NCBI RefSeq assembly: GCF_022558445.1
Contig: NZ_CP054699.1
Coordinates: 2,682,001 to 2,746,000, forward strand
DNA length: 64,000 bases
Direction: 5' to 3'
Origin: Candidatus Contubernalis alkalaceticus
GTDB lineage: Bacteria; Bacillota; Dethiobacteria; SKNC01
Below, piece after piece: positions 8,990-17,472 of this stretch (its first letter is position 1; every line of letters starts with the position of its first letter). The position numbers and the translations under genes were made by a program. The notes under the pieces were generated by a model. It was not told where the DNA came from and searched no databases. It was given only the letters and a program-made list of their open reading frames with translations.

Positions 8990-10507
8990 CTATAACAAGG
9001 ATTTAATCTCTTTTACCGGGAAACATAATTCTACCTCAAATAAATCCCCTTTAATCTTTATATCAAAAGTTCCCCCTTGAATCTCAGTCAAACTTCTGAC
9101 AATAGAAAGGCCCAGGCCGCTGCCTTCTGTGGTTCTGGCCTGGTCACCCCGCACAAAACGTTCCATTAATTCTTCCGGAGAAATATTCAGCATCTCAGAA
9201 GATATGTTTCTCAAGGTAAGATTCATTAATCCTTCATTGGTTTTAAGGTCGATATACATACGGGTGCCCGGCAGGGCATATTTTTTTATATTGGACAAAA
9301 GATTGTCCAAAATTCGCCACATATGCCTTCGGTCAGCCTCTATAATTATTTTTTCTTTGGGCAGGGTGTGTATAATTTCCAGTCTCTTTTCCCTAAGCCT
9401 CTCATGGTACTCTCCCGTTACCTGTTTTACCAGCTCATTTACATTAATCTCATTTAAGAGCACTGTAATATTGCCGGTGCTGGCTTTTGAAGCTTCCATT
9501 AGATCCTCAATGAGATCTTTCAACCGCTGGGCCTTCTGTTCTAAAACATTTAAATATTCCAAGGCCTTTTGATTCTGCAGATCCTCCTTTTTTAAAAGAT
9601 CAATAAAGTTAATAATAGAGGTAAGCGGCGTTCTGATATCATGGGAGACATTAGTTATAAGTTCAGTCTTAAACCGCTCACTTCGCATTTTCTCATCCAG
9701 AGCTTTATTAAGTCCATCACTAATTTCATTTAGTGCTTCCGCCTGCTCTTTAAAACCTAAAATGAGTTTGGAACTATCAATTTTTGATTCCAAATCACCG
9801 CCGGCGATTTGACCCACGCTTTTTTTTAGGTTATCAAATTGAAGGGACAGATACAGCACAAATCCAAATACAGAAAGGTTAAAAACTAAAAAGGCCAGGC
9901 TTGCAATCCCGTCGCGGATATTATTAAGTAGTAAGATATTTATAATACCGAAAATAATAACAGCCAAACCTGCCTGATAGACTGTGCCTATATTGGTAAA
10001 GACCTCTTTGCCAAACATTATCAATCCATAAATAATTGTGTTTTTTAAAAAGGAACCACTCCTTATGCGCTTAGAAAATGTCATGGCACCCAACATAATA
10101 ATGGAATAGAGATAAAAGGCAGCGATTAAAAACAGCATGTACTGCATAATATCGCCTCTAAGCACGCGCTCTATATCTAGATAAATTAATGCTCCTGGCA
10201 TCAAGGCCGCTGCTGAAAGTAGTATATAAAGATCCGTATAAATCCTGTCCAATCCATTAAGGGCGGGAGCATCTTTACCTTTAATTACTCCCGCGCTGGA
10301 TATCAAAAAAGCAAACAAGAAAATACCAGCAAACAATGAAAGAGGTAAAACATAATAAGAAATATTTAATAATATCATATAAACCTGCTTAAACATAATA
10401 TAATTAAGAACGAGGATATAAGCAGCCCCAAGGCAGAGCATAATACATACAAACAATAAAATGTAAGCGAAAATTTTTGCAGCAAGGCTATATCGTAAAC
10501 CCTTCAT
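8990..10507 (-). CDS. vanS: VanS-like sensor histidine kinase with large membrane domain
   Basis: The 505-residue kinase has about eight hydrophobic segments in its first 230 residues, a HAMP-like linker (VGQIAGGDLESKID), the HisKA box SHDIRTPLTSIINFIDLL with the phospho-His near residue 288, and an ATPase domain with DNLLSNIKKYA and GSGLGLSIV. It overlaps the response-regulator gene by four bases. The position next to vanR and the ligase operon supports a glycopeptide-sensing role. Classical VanS proteins have only two spans and are shorter, so the sensing domain is atypical. KdpD-type or other membrane-stress kinases are alternatives. Confidence 0.8.
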   Translation of the reverse strand: MKGLRYSLAAKIFAYILLFVCIMLCLGAAYILVLNYIMFKQVYMILLNISYYVLPLSLFAGIFLFAFLISSAGVIKGKDAPALNGLDRIYTDLYILLSAAALMPGALIYLDIERVLRGDIMQYMLFLIAAFYLYSIIMLGAMTFSKRIRSGSFLKNTIIYGLIMFGKEVFTNIGTVYQAGLAVIIFGIINILLLNNIRDGIASLAFLVFNLSVFGFVLYLSLQFDNLKKSVGQIAGGDLESKIDSSKLILGFKEQAEALNEISDGLNKALDEKMRSERFKTELITNVSHDIRTPLTSIINFIDLLKKEDLQNQKALEYLNVLEQKAQRLKDLIEDLMEASKASTGNITVLLNEINVNELVKQVTGEYHERLREKRLEIIHTLPKEKIIIEADRRHMWRILDNLLSNIKKYALPGTRMYIDLKTNEGLMNLTLRNISSEMLNISPEELMERFVRGDQARTTEGSGLGLSIVRSLTEIQGGTFDIKIKGDLFEVELCFPVKEIKSLL

Positions 10508-11204
10508 TTTCCCACCCTGTCAATCTTGTAACCAAGCCCCCAAACTACCTTCAGATACATAGGGCTTTTGGGATTGGCTTCAATTTTTTCCCGCAGATGC
10601 CGAATATGCACCGAAACAATATTATCCGATCCCACAGGCAGTTCATTCCAAACTTTTTCATAAATTTGGTCCGAAGAAAAGACCATCCCTCTATTGGAAA
10701 TTAGCAATTTTAAGATATTATACTCAATTGGGGTTAGTTTCACCGGTTTATCGTCAACTGTCACCTGTTTTTGTTGGTCGTCCAGCAAAAGCCCCCCTGA
10801 TTGATATATACTATCATTTATTTCCAGGCTGCCAAGCGAAGAGTATCTTCTAAGTTGAGCCTTCACCCTGGCCATCAGTTCAAGAGGGTTAAAGGGTTTA
10901 GTGATATAGTCGTCAGCTCCCATATTAAGCCCTATAATTTTGTCTGTATCCTCCCCCTTGGCGCTGAGCATTATAACAGGCAGTTTCTTTTCTTCACGGA
11001 TCTTTACTATCACCCGAATGCCATCATTTTTGGCATCATGATATCTAAGATAATAAGGTGAATTTCTTCTGCCTTAAGTTTTTCCAGGGCCTCCAGGCCG
11101 TCGAAAGCCTTCAAGACTCTGTAGCCTTCATTGGTCAGATAGATATCTATTGCAGATACGATATCTTTGTCGTCATCACAAACTAATATGTTGAATTGTT
11201 CCAT
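10504..11204 (-). pseudogene. vanR: VanR-type OmpR response regulator, frameshifted
   Basis: The receiver domain begins MEQFNILVCDDDKDI at 11204 (AGAGGTG upstream; a longer frame to 11267 lacks a site). It has the phospho-acceptor Asp in LIILDIMMPKM. Here the frame changes: inserting one base near 11024 restores the expected PKMDGI segment and runs into the second frame, which encodes the rest of the receiver (MLSAKGEDTDK, MGADDYITKPFNP) and a winged-helix DNA-binding domain (LTPIEYNILKLLISN, VSVHIRHLREKIE). As read, the receiver is cut off after the phosphorylation site. It is a true lesion or a single-base sequence error; the two-component pair with vanS is otherwise complete. Confidence 0.82.
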
Positions 11205-11338
11205 AACGCCATTCACCTCTAAATTTAAACTATGTGACCAACCACTATGTAATTGCCTGCTATTCAATCACTGGATATAGTATATTTCATAATCATAGGA
11301 ACTTCAATCAAAATGCCACTATCCTAAAGATTGAGTAA

Positions 11339-11403
11339 GATAGTGACATTCTAATCAATTATTCTTAAGTTTATATATGGAAAAATCCTAAGATTTTCTT
11401 AAA
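11339..11403 (-). promoter_or_regulatory. VanR-type promoter/operator module of the regulatory operon
   Basis: Second copy of the 65-base block found at 8796-8860, here about 135 bases upstream of the vanR start. The core AATCCTAAGATTTTCTTAAA matches the first copy at nearly every base. The duplication indicates that the same regulator controls vanRS and the resistance genes, i.e. autoregulation. Confidence 0.7.
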
Positions 11404-11464
11404 ATTAATCTTTGATTAACTTATTAATTTAGCAATTAAAGGCTATTTCTTACTGTGCCTAATA

Positions 11465-11605
11465 TTATCCAGGATATCCCGCTTCAGCCATTAACATTGT
11501 AAAAAACCCAGGACCGGTTCTAATATCTAAAACCTCCAACGGAGAGCCACCAGGCCTGTACTCAATTATTAAATCAACCCATGCTTGTTTTTTAAAACTA
11601 TTCAT
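11465..11605 (-). pseudogene. 5' fragment of a class I methyltransferase
   Basis: A 46-codon frame with its own ATG (TAGGAG just upstream) encodes WVDLIIEYRPGG, then LEVLDIRTGPGFFTMLMAEA, which is SAM-binding motif I of a class I methyltransferase, and stops straight after. The rest of the enzyme is absent. It follows the binding-lipoprotein gene on the same strand, matching the binding-protein plus methyltransferase pairing seen twice elsewhere in this window. The break point lies about 60 bases before the van promoter module, so arrival of the van cluster may have cut the gene. The enzyme differs from the family at 3625 and 26552. Confidence 0.7.
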
Positions 11606-11763
11606 CTCCTACCATACACTTTGACTATATTGTGATGCTTACCCTTCCCAATATTTTTCGATTCTTCCCTGCACTGTTTGTACCTCCTTGTTCCCTAATT
11701 ATTCTCTTACTTTAAATCTAAATAAGATACCGTTGTTACACTGCTCCTTCCCGGCTTGTGGAT

Positions 11764-13380
11764 TTACTCCACCACTGTCTCCGTAAGGCCGCGGAATATC
11801 TGCCAGGTTCCTATGGAAATATTAAAATTCTTCACTTTCTGGTTAACCAGCATAATATTATTGCGGTGGAAAACCACCATAAAAGGTGTATGTTCCAGTA
11901 TTTCTGCCTGCACTGCCCGGTGGAGCTTTACCCGCTCCTGGTAGTCCAGACTGCCGGCCAAATCATCAATCATACCGTCAAGTTGTTCTGAAGTGTAGAT
12001 GGTATATGCCGAATTTGAATGCCAGTAACCCCCTTGATAATGGCTAGTGGGGTCATCATGGGGCACAAACCACTGACCTATCATCAGCATGTCATAATCC
12101 TTTTCTGTCAACGATTCCCTGAGAGCCGCATCCTCCAAGGCTTTTAACTCCACCTCTATTCCAATATCTTTTAAAATCCCCTGAATAGCTGTGCTTAAAA
12201 GGCGGTTCTCTTCATTTTTTGCCCCAAAGCAAAGGACTGCTTTCAGTTTTTGTCCGCCCTTTTCCAAAATTCCATCACTAGCAATGGTCCAACCTGCCTC
12301 CTCCAGCAGGGTCTGAGCCCTTTCTGGATTATAAGACGGCATATTGGGGTTGATGTTGAGATACTCCTTATATGCCTCAGAAAAAAAGTTTGACGACGGT
12401 TCTGCCAAATCTGTCAGAAGGTCGCTAACTAATGCCTCCATGTTCACAGCATAAGCCACAGCCTGCCGGACCCTGATATCTTCAAAAGGTTCTTTATAAA
12501 TGTTAAAAAAGAGCAGTTCTGAGGTCTGTCCCATTCTCTTGATAATATCGATACCCTCATAATCGCTGAAACGCTGGACTACCGTCAGTGCTTCCCGGCC
12601 GCTCATCATATCAATTTGCCCGGCATCCAGAGCCAGAGCCCGAGTTTCCGCATCGGGAATTATTTTAAAAATTAACCGGTCCAGCGTAGGAGCGCTATCA
12701 AAATAATCTTCATTCTTTTCCATAACAAACTGGCTGTCTTTAGTCCAGCTGACCAGTTTAAAAGGGCCAGTACCTATAGCCTCTGTAACATTTCCCTCAT
12801 CATCAATGGCCTTTGGACTCACCATGGCTAAAAAGGGTGGAGTAATGTCAGACACGAATGTAAACACCGGCACTTTAAGGTTTATAACCAGGGTATGGGA
12901 ATCCGGTGTTTGTATATCTTCTACCGCTGAAAGCCAGGTCTGCCCCTTTTCTATTTGCCATTCCAGGTTAAACTTTGCCGCTTCGGAATCCCAGGGAGTG
13001 CCGTCATGAAAAAAAACATCCCTCCGGAGGCCAAAGGTCCAGGTTTTTCCATCAGGACTCATTTCCCATGATTCCGCCAGACCGGGAACCTTATTAAAAT
13101 TTAAATCCAGTTCCACCAGGTTATTATAAACCAGCGCCCTTACAAAAGAGGACATGGAGGAGGAAGGGTCATACCCTCCCAGGTCAAACTGCTCCCCAAT
13201 AACAACCTCCTGAATTACAGGATCTTCCACTAGTTCTTCAATGCTTTTTTCAGTTTTTTGTTCCGTTGTCTGTTCATCTTTTTGTCCATCTCCCCTACAT
13301 CCACCCAGGAAAGCGGTCATGAGGAGAAACACCAAACAAAAAATGAAACATTTTTTCATCCCTGCCAAATTAATCTTCAT
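11764..13380 (-). CDS. Nickel/peptide-type ABC transporter substrate-binding lipoprotein
   Basis: About 538 residues with a lipoprotein signal (hydrophobic core ending LGGC), then the SBP family 5 fold: YNNLVELDLNFNKVPGLAESW, the WTFGLRRDVFFHDGTPWDSEA signature in part, and a C-terminal lobe with EAGWTIASDG. The ATG at 13380 has AAGGGGG seven bases upstream; the longer frame from 13416 has none. NikA, OppA and CntA are relatives, so the ligand may be a peptide, free metal chelate or metallophore. No permease genes are adjacent. A methyltransferase stub follows and a hairpin leader precedes the gene; that leader resembles the one before the binding-protein gene at 40922. Confidence 0.85.
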   Translation of the reverse strand: MKINLAGMKKCFIFCLVFLLMTAFLGGCRGDGQKDEQTTEQKTEKSIEELVEDPVIQEVVIGEQFDLGGYDPSSSMSSFVRALVYNNLVELDLNFNKVPGLAESWEMSPDGKTWTFGLRRDVFFHDGTPWDSEAAKFNLEWQIEKGQTWLSAVEDIQTPDSHTLVINLKVPVFTFVSDITPPFLAMVSPKAIDDEGNVTEAIGTGPFKLVSWTKDSQFVMEKNEDYFDSAPTLDRLIFKIIPDAETRALALDAGQIDMMSGREALTVVQRFSDYEGIDIIKRMGQTSELLFFNIYKEPFEDIRVRQAVAYAVNMEALVSDLLTDLAEPSSNFFSEAYKEYLNINPNMPSYNPERAQTLLEEAGWTIASDGILEKGGQKLKAVLCFGAKNEENRLLSTAIQGILKDIGIEVELKALEDAALRESLTEKDYDMLMIGQWFVPHDDPTSHYQGGYWHSNSAYTIYTSEQLDGMIDDLAGSLDYQERVKLHRAVQAEILEHTPFMVVFHRNNIMLVNQKVKNFNISIGTWQIFRGLTETVVE

Positions 13381-13419
13381 TATAAAACCCCCTTGATTAT
13401 AAAGCTTTTTTAACATAAA

Positions 13420-13453
13420 AAGCAGAAAGACCCTTGTACTGGTAAACTGCTTA
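13420..13453 (-). promoter_or_regulatory. Hairpin leader (attenuator-like) before the binding-lipoprotein gene
   Basis: On the minus strand AAGCAG pairs with CTGCTT around an interior containing TACAAGGG, and a T run follows. The block ACAAGGG(T/G)CYTT..TGCTTTTT also occurs before the paralogous binding-protein gene (42531-42567). No leftward gene lies directly upstream here, so the hairpin is in the 5' leader and could work by attenuation. The ligand, if any, is unknown; it does not match a class that I can name. Confidence 0.45.
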
Positions 13454-14107
13454 TAATAACCTGCTACGCCTCCTTCTCAACGCTGATGCAGAAGCTGTCT
13501 CCTGATAGCCGTATTTATCACTGAATCAGCCATATTAATATTAAATATTTCAAATAAAAATATGACCAAAAGAAGGCTCTTCCTTCTGGAAGACAATAAC
13601 CTTCATGGTCACATTTTAAAGTTATTATATTACAGCAATTTTGTTGCTACTTTTTTACAATTGGTGTTATTATTCATTTCGACATATTTTATTTTATTCC
13701 TTTTACTTTATAAAAAAATTTTTTTAGCATTTTTTACTTCGATCCACCTGGAATAGAGTGATGAACGCAGATGGTTTCGACCTTACTGAAATTACATCAT
13801 AAACGACTTTGAGTGCTTTGTCTGAGTTTTTTCGCACGCCCTAAACAAAATATGCACACCCCTGCATAAATTAGAATTTAGGGTGCGGATATTTTTTGGC
13901 AAAAAGTTGTGCAAAGTTTCAATTAACCACTTTCTTTAGAAGAAAATCGTTTCATTAACAATACTCAAGAACGGGTTTTATTATTTTTAGTGCCAATATG
14001 GCAATAATTATATTTATTTTTTATGCATTAGCAAAAAAGGGGTTTTTTGGGGTGAAGTAGAAATATATAATATTGGTATTTTTAACTATATTTTAGGAGA
14101 TAAAAAA
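13454..14107. other. Long AT-rich intergenic region with plus-strand hairpin
   Basis: Spacer between the leftward binding-lipoprotein gene and the rightward agr-like operon. The short open frame at 13562-13756 lacks a ribosome-binding site and recognisable content and is not called. The strongest structure is the nested hairpin at 13833-13896. A promoter for the agr-like operon is expected within the last 100 bases (TATAATATTGG-like stretch near 14065). Confidence 0.5.
13833..13896 (+). terminator. Nested hairpin with trailing T run
   Basis: Outer arms CGCACGCCCTAAA (13833-13845) and TTTAGGGTGCG (13877-13887) enclose an inner TATGCA/TGCATA hairpin (13851-13868); GATATTTTTT follows. This is an intrinsic-terminator shape on the plus strand, but no plus-strand gene precedes it, so it may end a small transcript or sit in the leader of the agr-like operon. 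Confidence 0.5.
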
Positions 14108-14581
14108 ATGAGACTATCCCTATTATTTTGGTTGTGCCATACTTTGCCGGAATCACTGGCCGTAGCCAGCCTGGCGGTAGTTTTATGTGTGGGCAAATTA
14201 GAATGGAAGCAAGTTTTCATAATTAGCATACCTTTTGCTTTTTCAGTCTTCCTGGTACGCCTGCTTCCTCTTGAATTTGGTGTTCACTTTATTATTTTAA
14301 TGATATTGCTTTCAATGCAACTTGCTGCGCAGTTGAAAAAATCTTTAAGTAGTTGCCTGCTAACAGCATTATTAGTAGGTATGATCCTGGCTGTTTCTGA
14401 AACATTTTTTATTAATTTTTTTTCATTGTTAACAGGTATTAATATGGACCCGGAAATACATGGCCTTCTATTACACATTTCTTTTGGTTGGGGTCACATA
14501 GCTTTTCTATTTGTAATGGCCTTGGTTGTAGAAAAATGGAAAAAAGGCCACTATAAGAAAGGAAAAAAATATCATGGCTAA
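14108..14581 (+). CDS. Integral membrane protein of the agr-like operon
   Basis: A 157-residue protein with about five hydrophobic helices and a lysine-rich tail. It resembles the isolated membrane-sensor portion of AgrC-like proteins in size and position but has no kinase domain, so that link is only a suggestion. TAGGAGATAAAAAA precedes the ATG. Its end overlaps agrB by eight bases, which shows operon membership. Function not recognised. Confidence 0.6.
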   Translation: MRLSLLFWLCHTLPESLAVASLAVVLCVGKLEWKQVFIISIPFAFSVFLVRLLPLEFGVHFIILMILLSMQLAAQLKKSLSSCLLTALLVGMILAVSETFFINFFSLLTGINMDPEIHGLLLHISFGWGHIAFLFVMALVVEKWKKGHYKKGKKYHG

Positions 14582-15197
14582 ATACCTGGCTCAGGGAACT
14601 GCCGAAAAAATTGGACAATTGGCAGGACTCTCCCCCGAAGACCGAGAGGTAGTGGCTTACGGACTGGATTACCTACTCTCTGGGATCATAGGGCTGACAT
14701 TGATGCTTGCTATTGGCTTGGCACTGGGGTTCTTTTCAGAAACTCTAGTTATTATTTCTTGCTGGACCTTTATACGAATTTTTGCCGGCGGAGTCCACTG
14801 CACAGCACTGTGGCGCTGCACCGTTGTCAATTGTTTAGGGATTACTGCAGCTATATTTTTTACCAAGGGTGTTTATTACTTTTTCCCTACAATCTTCTGG
14901 GTTGGCATCTCCGTAATATGGGCTATATCTGCCACCTGGCTGTGGGCACCCAATAACAGCGAAAAACCGGTGAATGAACCAGAGATGCGTAGAAAACTGC
15001 GCTTGAGGGCTCTGTTTATGGTTACAGTTATTAGCTCATTGGTTATTTTCGCTTCAAATATTACTGTTGAACCCTGGTCATCTTTAGCTGCAGCAGGGGC
15101 TACTGGGCTGGCAGCAGGAGGAATTATGCTTTCTCCCATTGGGTTCCGTTTAGTAAAACGCCTGGATCAAAAACTAGAAAAGCTTAGCCGCTTCTAA
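14574..15197 (+). CDS. agrB: AgrB-like peptide processing membrane protease
   Basis: The 207-residue protein has the AgrB family pattern: soluble N-terminus, several membrane helices, the conserved FAGGVHC motif around residues 71-77 that contains the catalytic His and Cys, and a basic C-terminus. AgrB cleaves the C-terminal part of AgrD and forms the (thio)lactone autoinducer. The agrD gene follows after 19 bases. Full length. Confidence 0.9.
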   Translation: MAKYLAQGTAEKIGQLAGLSPEDREVVAYGLDYLLSGIIGLTLMLAIGLALGFFSETLVIISCWTFIRIFAGGVHCTALWRCTVVNCLGITAAIFFTKGVYYFFPTIFWVGISVIWAISATWLWAPNNSEKPVNEPEMRRKLRLRALFMVTVISSLVIFASNITVEPWSSLAAAGATGLAAGGIMLSPIGFRLVKRLDQKLEKLSRF

Positions 15198-15216
15198 AAA
15201 AAGGAGGTGAATAATT

Positions 15217-15348
15217 GTGAAAAGGACACTTATTTTACTATCATCAATGTTGGCTTTTCTGCTGACCCTAGTAGCCAACGCTGGTGCTGCCTCAGCTTCC
15301 TGGTGGTTTTCCTACGAACCAGAAATGCCAACCAAACTGAAACGTTAA
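15217..15348 (+). CDS. agrD: AgrD-like autoinducer propeptide with serine at the ring position
   Basis: A 43-residue peptide, too short for ordinary ORF calling, starts at a GTG preceded by AAGGAGGTGA. It has the AgrD three-part layout: an amphipathic hydrophobic leader (residues 1-25), a central SASWWFSY segment, and the acidic recognition tail EPEMPTKLKR that AgrB needs. In most AgrD peptides a cysteine closes the ring with the carboxyl of the residue four places on. Here serine 28 occupies that place, so a lactone ring (S-W-W-F-S) instead of a thiolactone is predicted. Serine lactones are known from a few staphylococci. Confidence 0.85.
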   Translation: MKRTLILLSSMLAFLLTLVANAGAASASWWFSYEPEMPTKLKR

Positions 15349-15371
15349 AGGTATTTAAAGGGGTATAAAAA

Positions 15372-17453
15372 ATGAAAAACTGGCAAAAAAAAAGGCAAAA
15401 AAGTCTGGCAGAGGTAAACCTTGTTACACATATTTTGGCTTATTTGGTAACAGTTATAATATTAATTTTCGTAGCTAATTTAAAAGAATATACCTTTTAT
15501 ACTTCAACTATATTATTAACAGGAACTGTATCCCCAGCAGCAGTATTTATCCTGATAGATTATCATTTTTTACAGCGAAAATATCGATACCCGGTGCTTC
15601 TATGGTGGAATATTGCCAAACACACCTTACTGTTCATAATAATTACTATGGTGCTGGCCAGTTCCCAGAGAGAACAGGTTTGGCTTTTTGGTTCAATCTA
15701 CCTGCTGCCGGTAGCCCTCTCCTGTATCGCCCTGGGGAAACGATGGGGAACAGCCTTTGCCGGAGCAGCATCCCTGTGCATTTTCTTCTTGTCCAGCGGT
15801 TTAAACTTTACCGGGAACCAGGAATTGGGTATCCTTGAACCAACCCTGGTTCTCGGTAGTATTTTTTTTCTCTTAGCCTGGTTTCTGGGAGGGATCCTGG
15901 AAATTGAAAAAGAAAACTCCAAACAGCTCCGGCAGGAACGGGACCTGATCGCCCGTATGATGGATACCAGCCCCGCCGGAATCATGGTGTTAAACCGCTG
16001 TGGAAATATTATTTATGCCAACTCCCGGCTAGAACAGATTTTCAAACTTAAAAAAACTGAGCTGCAGAAACTGTTATGGCAGAAGGCAGCCGGTCCAAAA
16101 GAAAACAATCCCCACAACCCAAAAGAAGTATTCCAAATAGTTATGTCTGAAAAAAAACCGGCCTATAATTATTCAGGCACTTTAGATGGAAATGAGAAAA
16201 CAGCTTATGTCTCCATCAGCGGTGCACCGGTTTTTGATGCGGAGGATAACGTTGAGCAAGTCGTTCTCACCGTGAACGATATCACCCAGCAGAAGAAAAT
16301 AAATGAAGAAATCCTTAAGGCGGATAAGCTGAACTCCATAGGCCTTTTGGCCGGTGGAATCGCTCACGATTTTAATAATTTTATGGCGGTTATTCTGGGC
16401 AATATCTCCCTGGTAAATATTCGCAATAAAGATAAAAAAATTAGTGTTTATTTGGAGCATATGGAGAAAGCAGCCCTGCAGGCCGAGGAGCTAACCTGTA
16501 AGTTATTTGTTTTTGCCAAGGGGGGCGCACCGATCAAGAAAACTATCTACCTAAAAAATCTGTTAAAGGATACCATCGGTTTTATTTTAAGCGGTTCTGC
16601 CTCCATTTGCAAAGTCCAGATAGCAGAGGATCTCTTTCCCATAGAGGCCGACAGTACACAAATCGGCCAGGTAATTAATAACATCCTGATCAATGCCGTA
16701 CAGGCCATGCCGGAAGGGGGGAAAATATCCTTAACCGCCTGTAACTTAATATTAACAGACGATGAATTAAACAGTATACCCTTATCCCCCGGTGACTATG
16801 TATGTATAACCATTGGCGATGATGGAATCGGCATAACCCCCTACCATCTGGATAAAATATTTGACCCCTTCTTCTCCACAAAACCAGGAGGAAGCGGCCT
16901 TGGCCTGGCAACCGCCCATACAATCATCCAAAACCACGGTGGTTTGATTCAGGTAGAGTCACAACCAGGTATGGGGACAACAATTTTTATTTATCTGCCT
17001 GCCTGTGCCGGTGCCTGCCCGGAAACGGATAAAAATGAAGAACTATATTTCGGCAGCGGCCATATTTTAATCATGGACGATGATGAGTTAGTCCTGAAAA
17101 CCTGTGGAGAAATGCTGAAGAGCCTGGGCTACCAGGTTTCCTGGGCATACCATGGAGAGGAAGCCATAAGCCTTTACAAAAAATCTGCACAAGAAGGAGA
17201 CATATTTGACTTTGACGCTGTAATAATGGATTTAACCATACCAGGCGGTATGGGAGGGAAAGAAGCCATCAAGCAGCTCAGAAAATTGAATCCAGCAGTA
17301 AAAGCCATTGTCTCCAGCGGCTATTCCGATGATCCCGTGATGGCCAACTATAAAGAATACGGTTTTTCCGCTTGTCTAAGAAAACCCTATCAAATTAAAG
17401 AATTAAGCCGAACCCTGGTGAAAATTATGAATAATGAAAAAAGTTTATCATAA
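15372..17453 (+). CDS. Hybrid sensor histidine kinase (membrane, PAS, HisKA, ATPase, receiver)
   Basis: The 693-residue protein has about six or seven spans in the first 180 residues, a PAS domain at roughly 195-305 (MDTSPAGIMVLNRCG), an NtrB-like HisKA box GGIAHDFNN with the His near residue 332, an ATPase domain (NNILINAVQAMPEGG, GSGLGLATAH) and a C-terminal receiver with acidic pocket DDDE and phospho-Asp near 619 (VIMDLTIPG). It follows agrD by 23 bases with AAGGGG upstream, so it belongs to the operon. Classical agr uses AgrC of the HPK10 class; this kinase is unrelated to that class. It may sense the peptide or may only share the transcript. Confidence 0.85.
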   Translation: MKNWQKKRQKSLAEVNLVTHILAYLVTVIILIFVANLKEYTFYTSTILLTGTVSPAAVFILIDYHFLQRKYRYPVLLWWNIAKHTLLFIIITMVLASSQREQVWLFGSIYLLPVALSCIALGKRWGTAFAGAASLCIFFLSSGLNFTGNQELGILEPTLVLGSIFFLLAWFLGGILEIEKENSKQLRQERDLIARMMDTSPAGIMVLNRCGNIIYANSRLEQIFKLKKTELQKLLWQKAAGPKENNPHNPKEVFQIVMSEKKPAYNYSGTLDGNEKTAYVSISGAPVFDAEDNVEQVVLTVNDITQQKKINEEILKADKLNSIGLLAGGIAHDFNNFMAVILGNISLVNIRNKDKKISVYLEHMEKAALQAEELTCKLFVFAKGGAPIKKTIYLKNLLKDTIGFILSGSASICKVQIAEDLFPIEADSTQIGQVINNILINAVQAMPEGGKISLTACNLILTDDELNSIPLSPGDYVCITIGDDGIGITPYHLDKIFDPFFSTKPGGSGLGLATAHTIIQNHGGLIQVESQPGMGTTIFIYLPACAGACPETDKNEELYFGSGHILIMDDDELVLKTCGEMLKSLGYQVSWAYHGEEAISLYKKSAQEGDIFDFDAVIMDLTIPGGMGGKEAIKQLRKLNPAVKAIVSSGYSDDPVMANYKEYGFSACLRKPYQIKELSRTLVKIMNNEKSLS

Positions 17454-17472
17454 CCTAAAAATATTTATACTG

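Noticed and set aside
11010-11040. Programmed frameshift in vanR
   Set aside because: No slippery heptamer or stimulatory hairpin is seen at the site, and the truncated product would have no DNA-binding domain.
13420-13560. T-box, SAM-I or NiCo riboswitch before the 11764 lipoprotein gene
   Set aside because: The T-box sequence and the SAM-I core are absent, and I could not match the NiCo consensus with confidence. Kept only as a hairpin leader.
13562-13756. Small plus-strand gene in the spacer upstream of the agr-like operon
   Set aside because: No ribosome-binding site, composition like the AT-rich spacer, and no recognisable motif.
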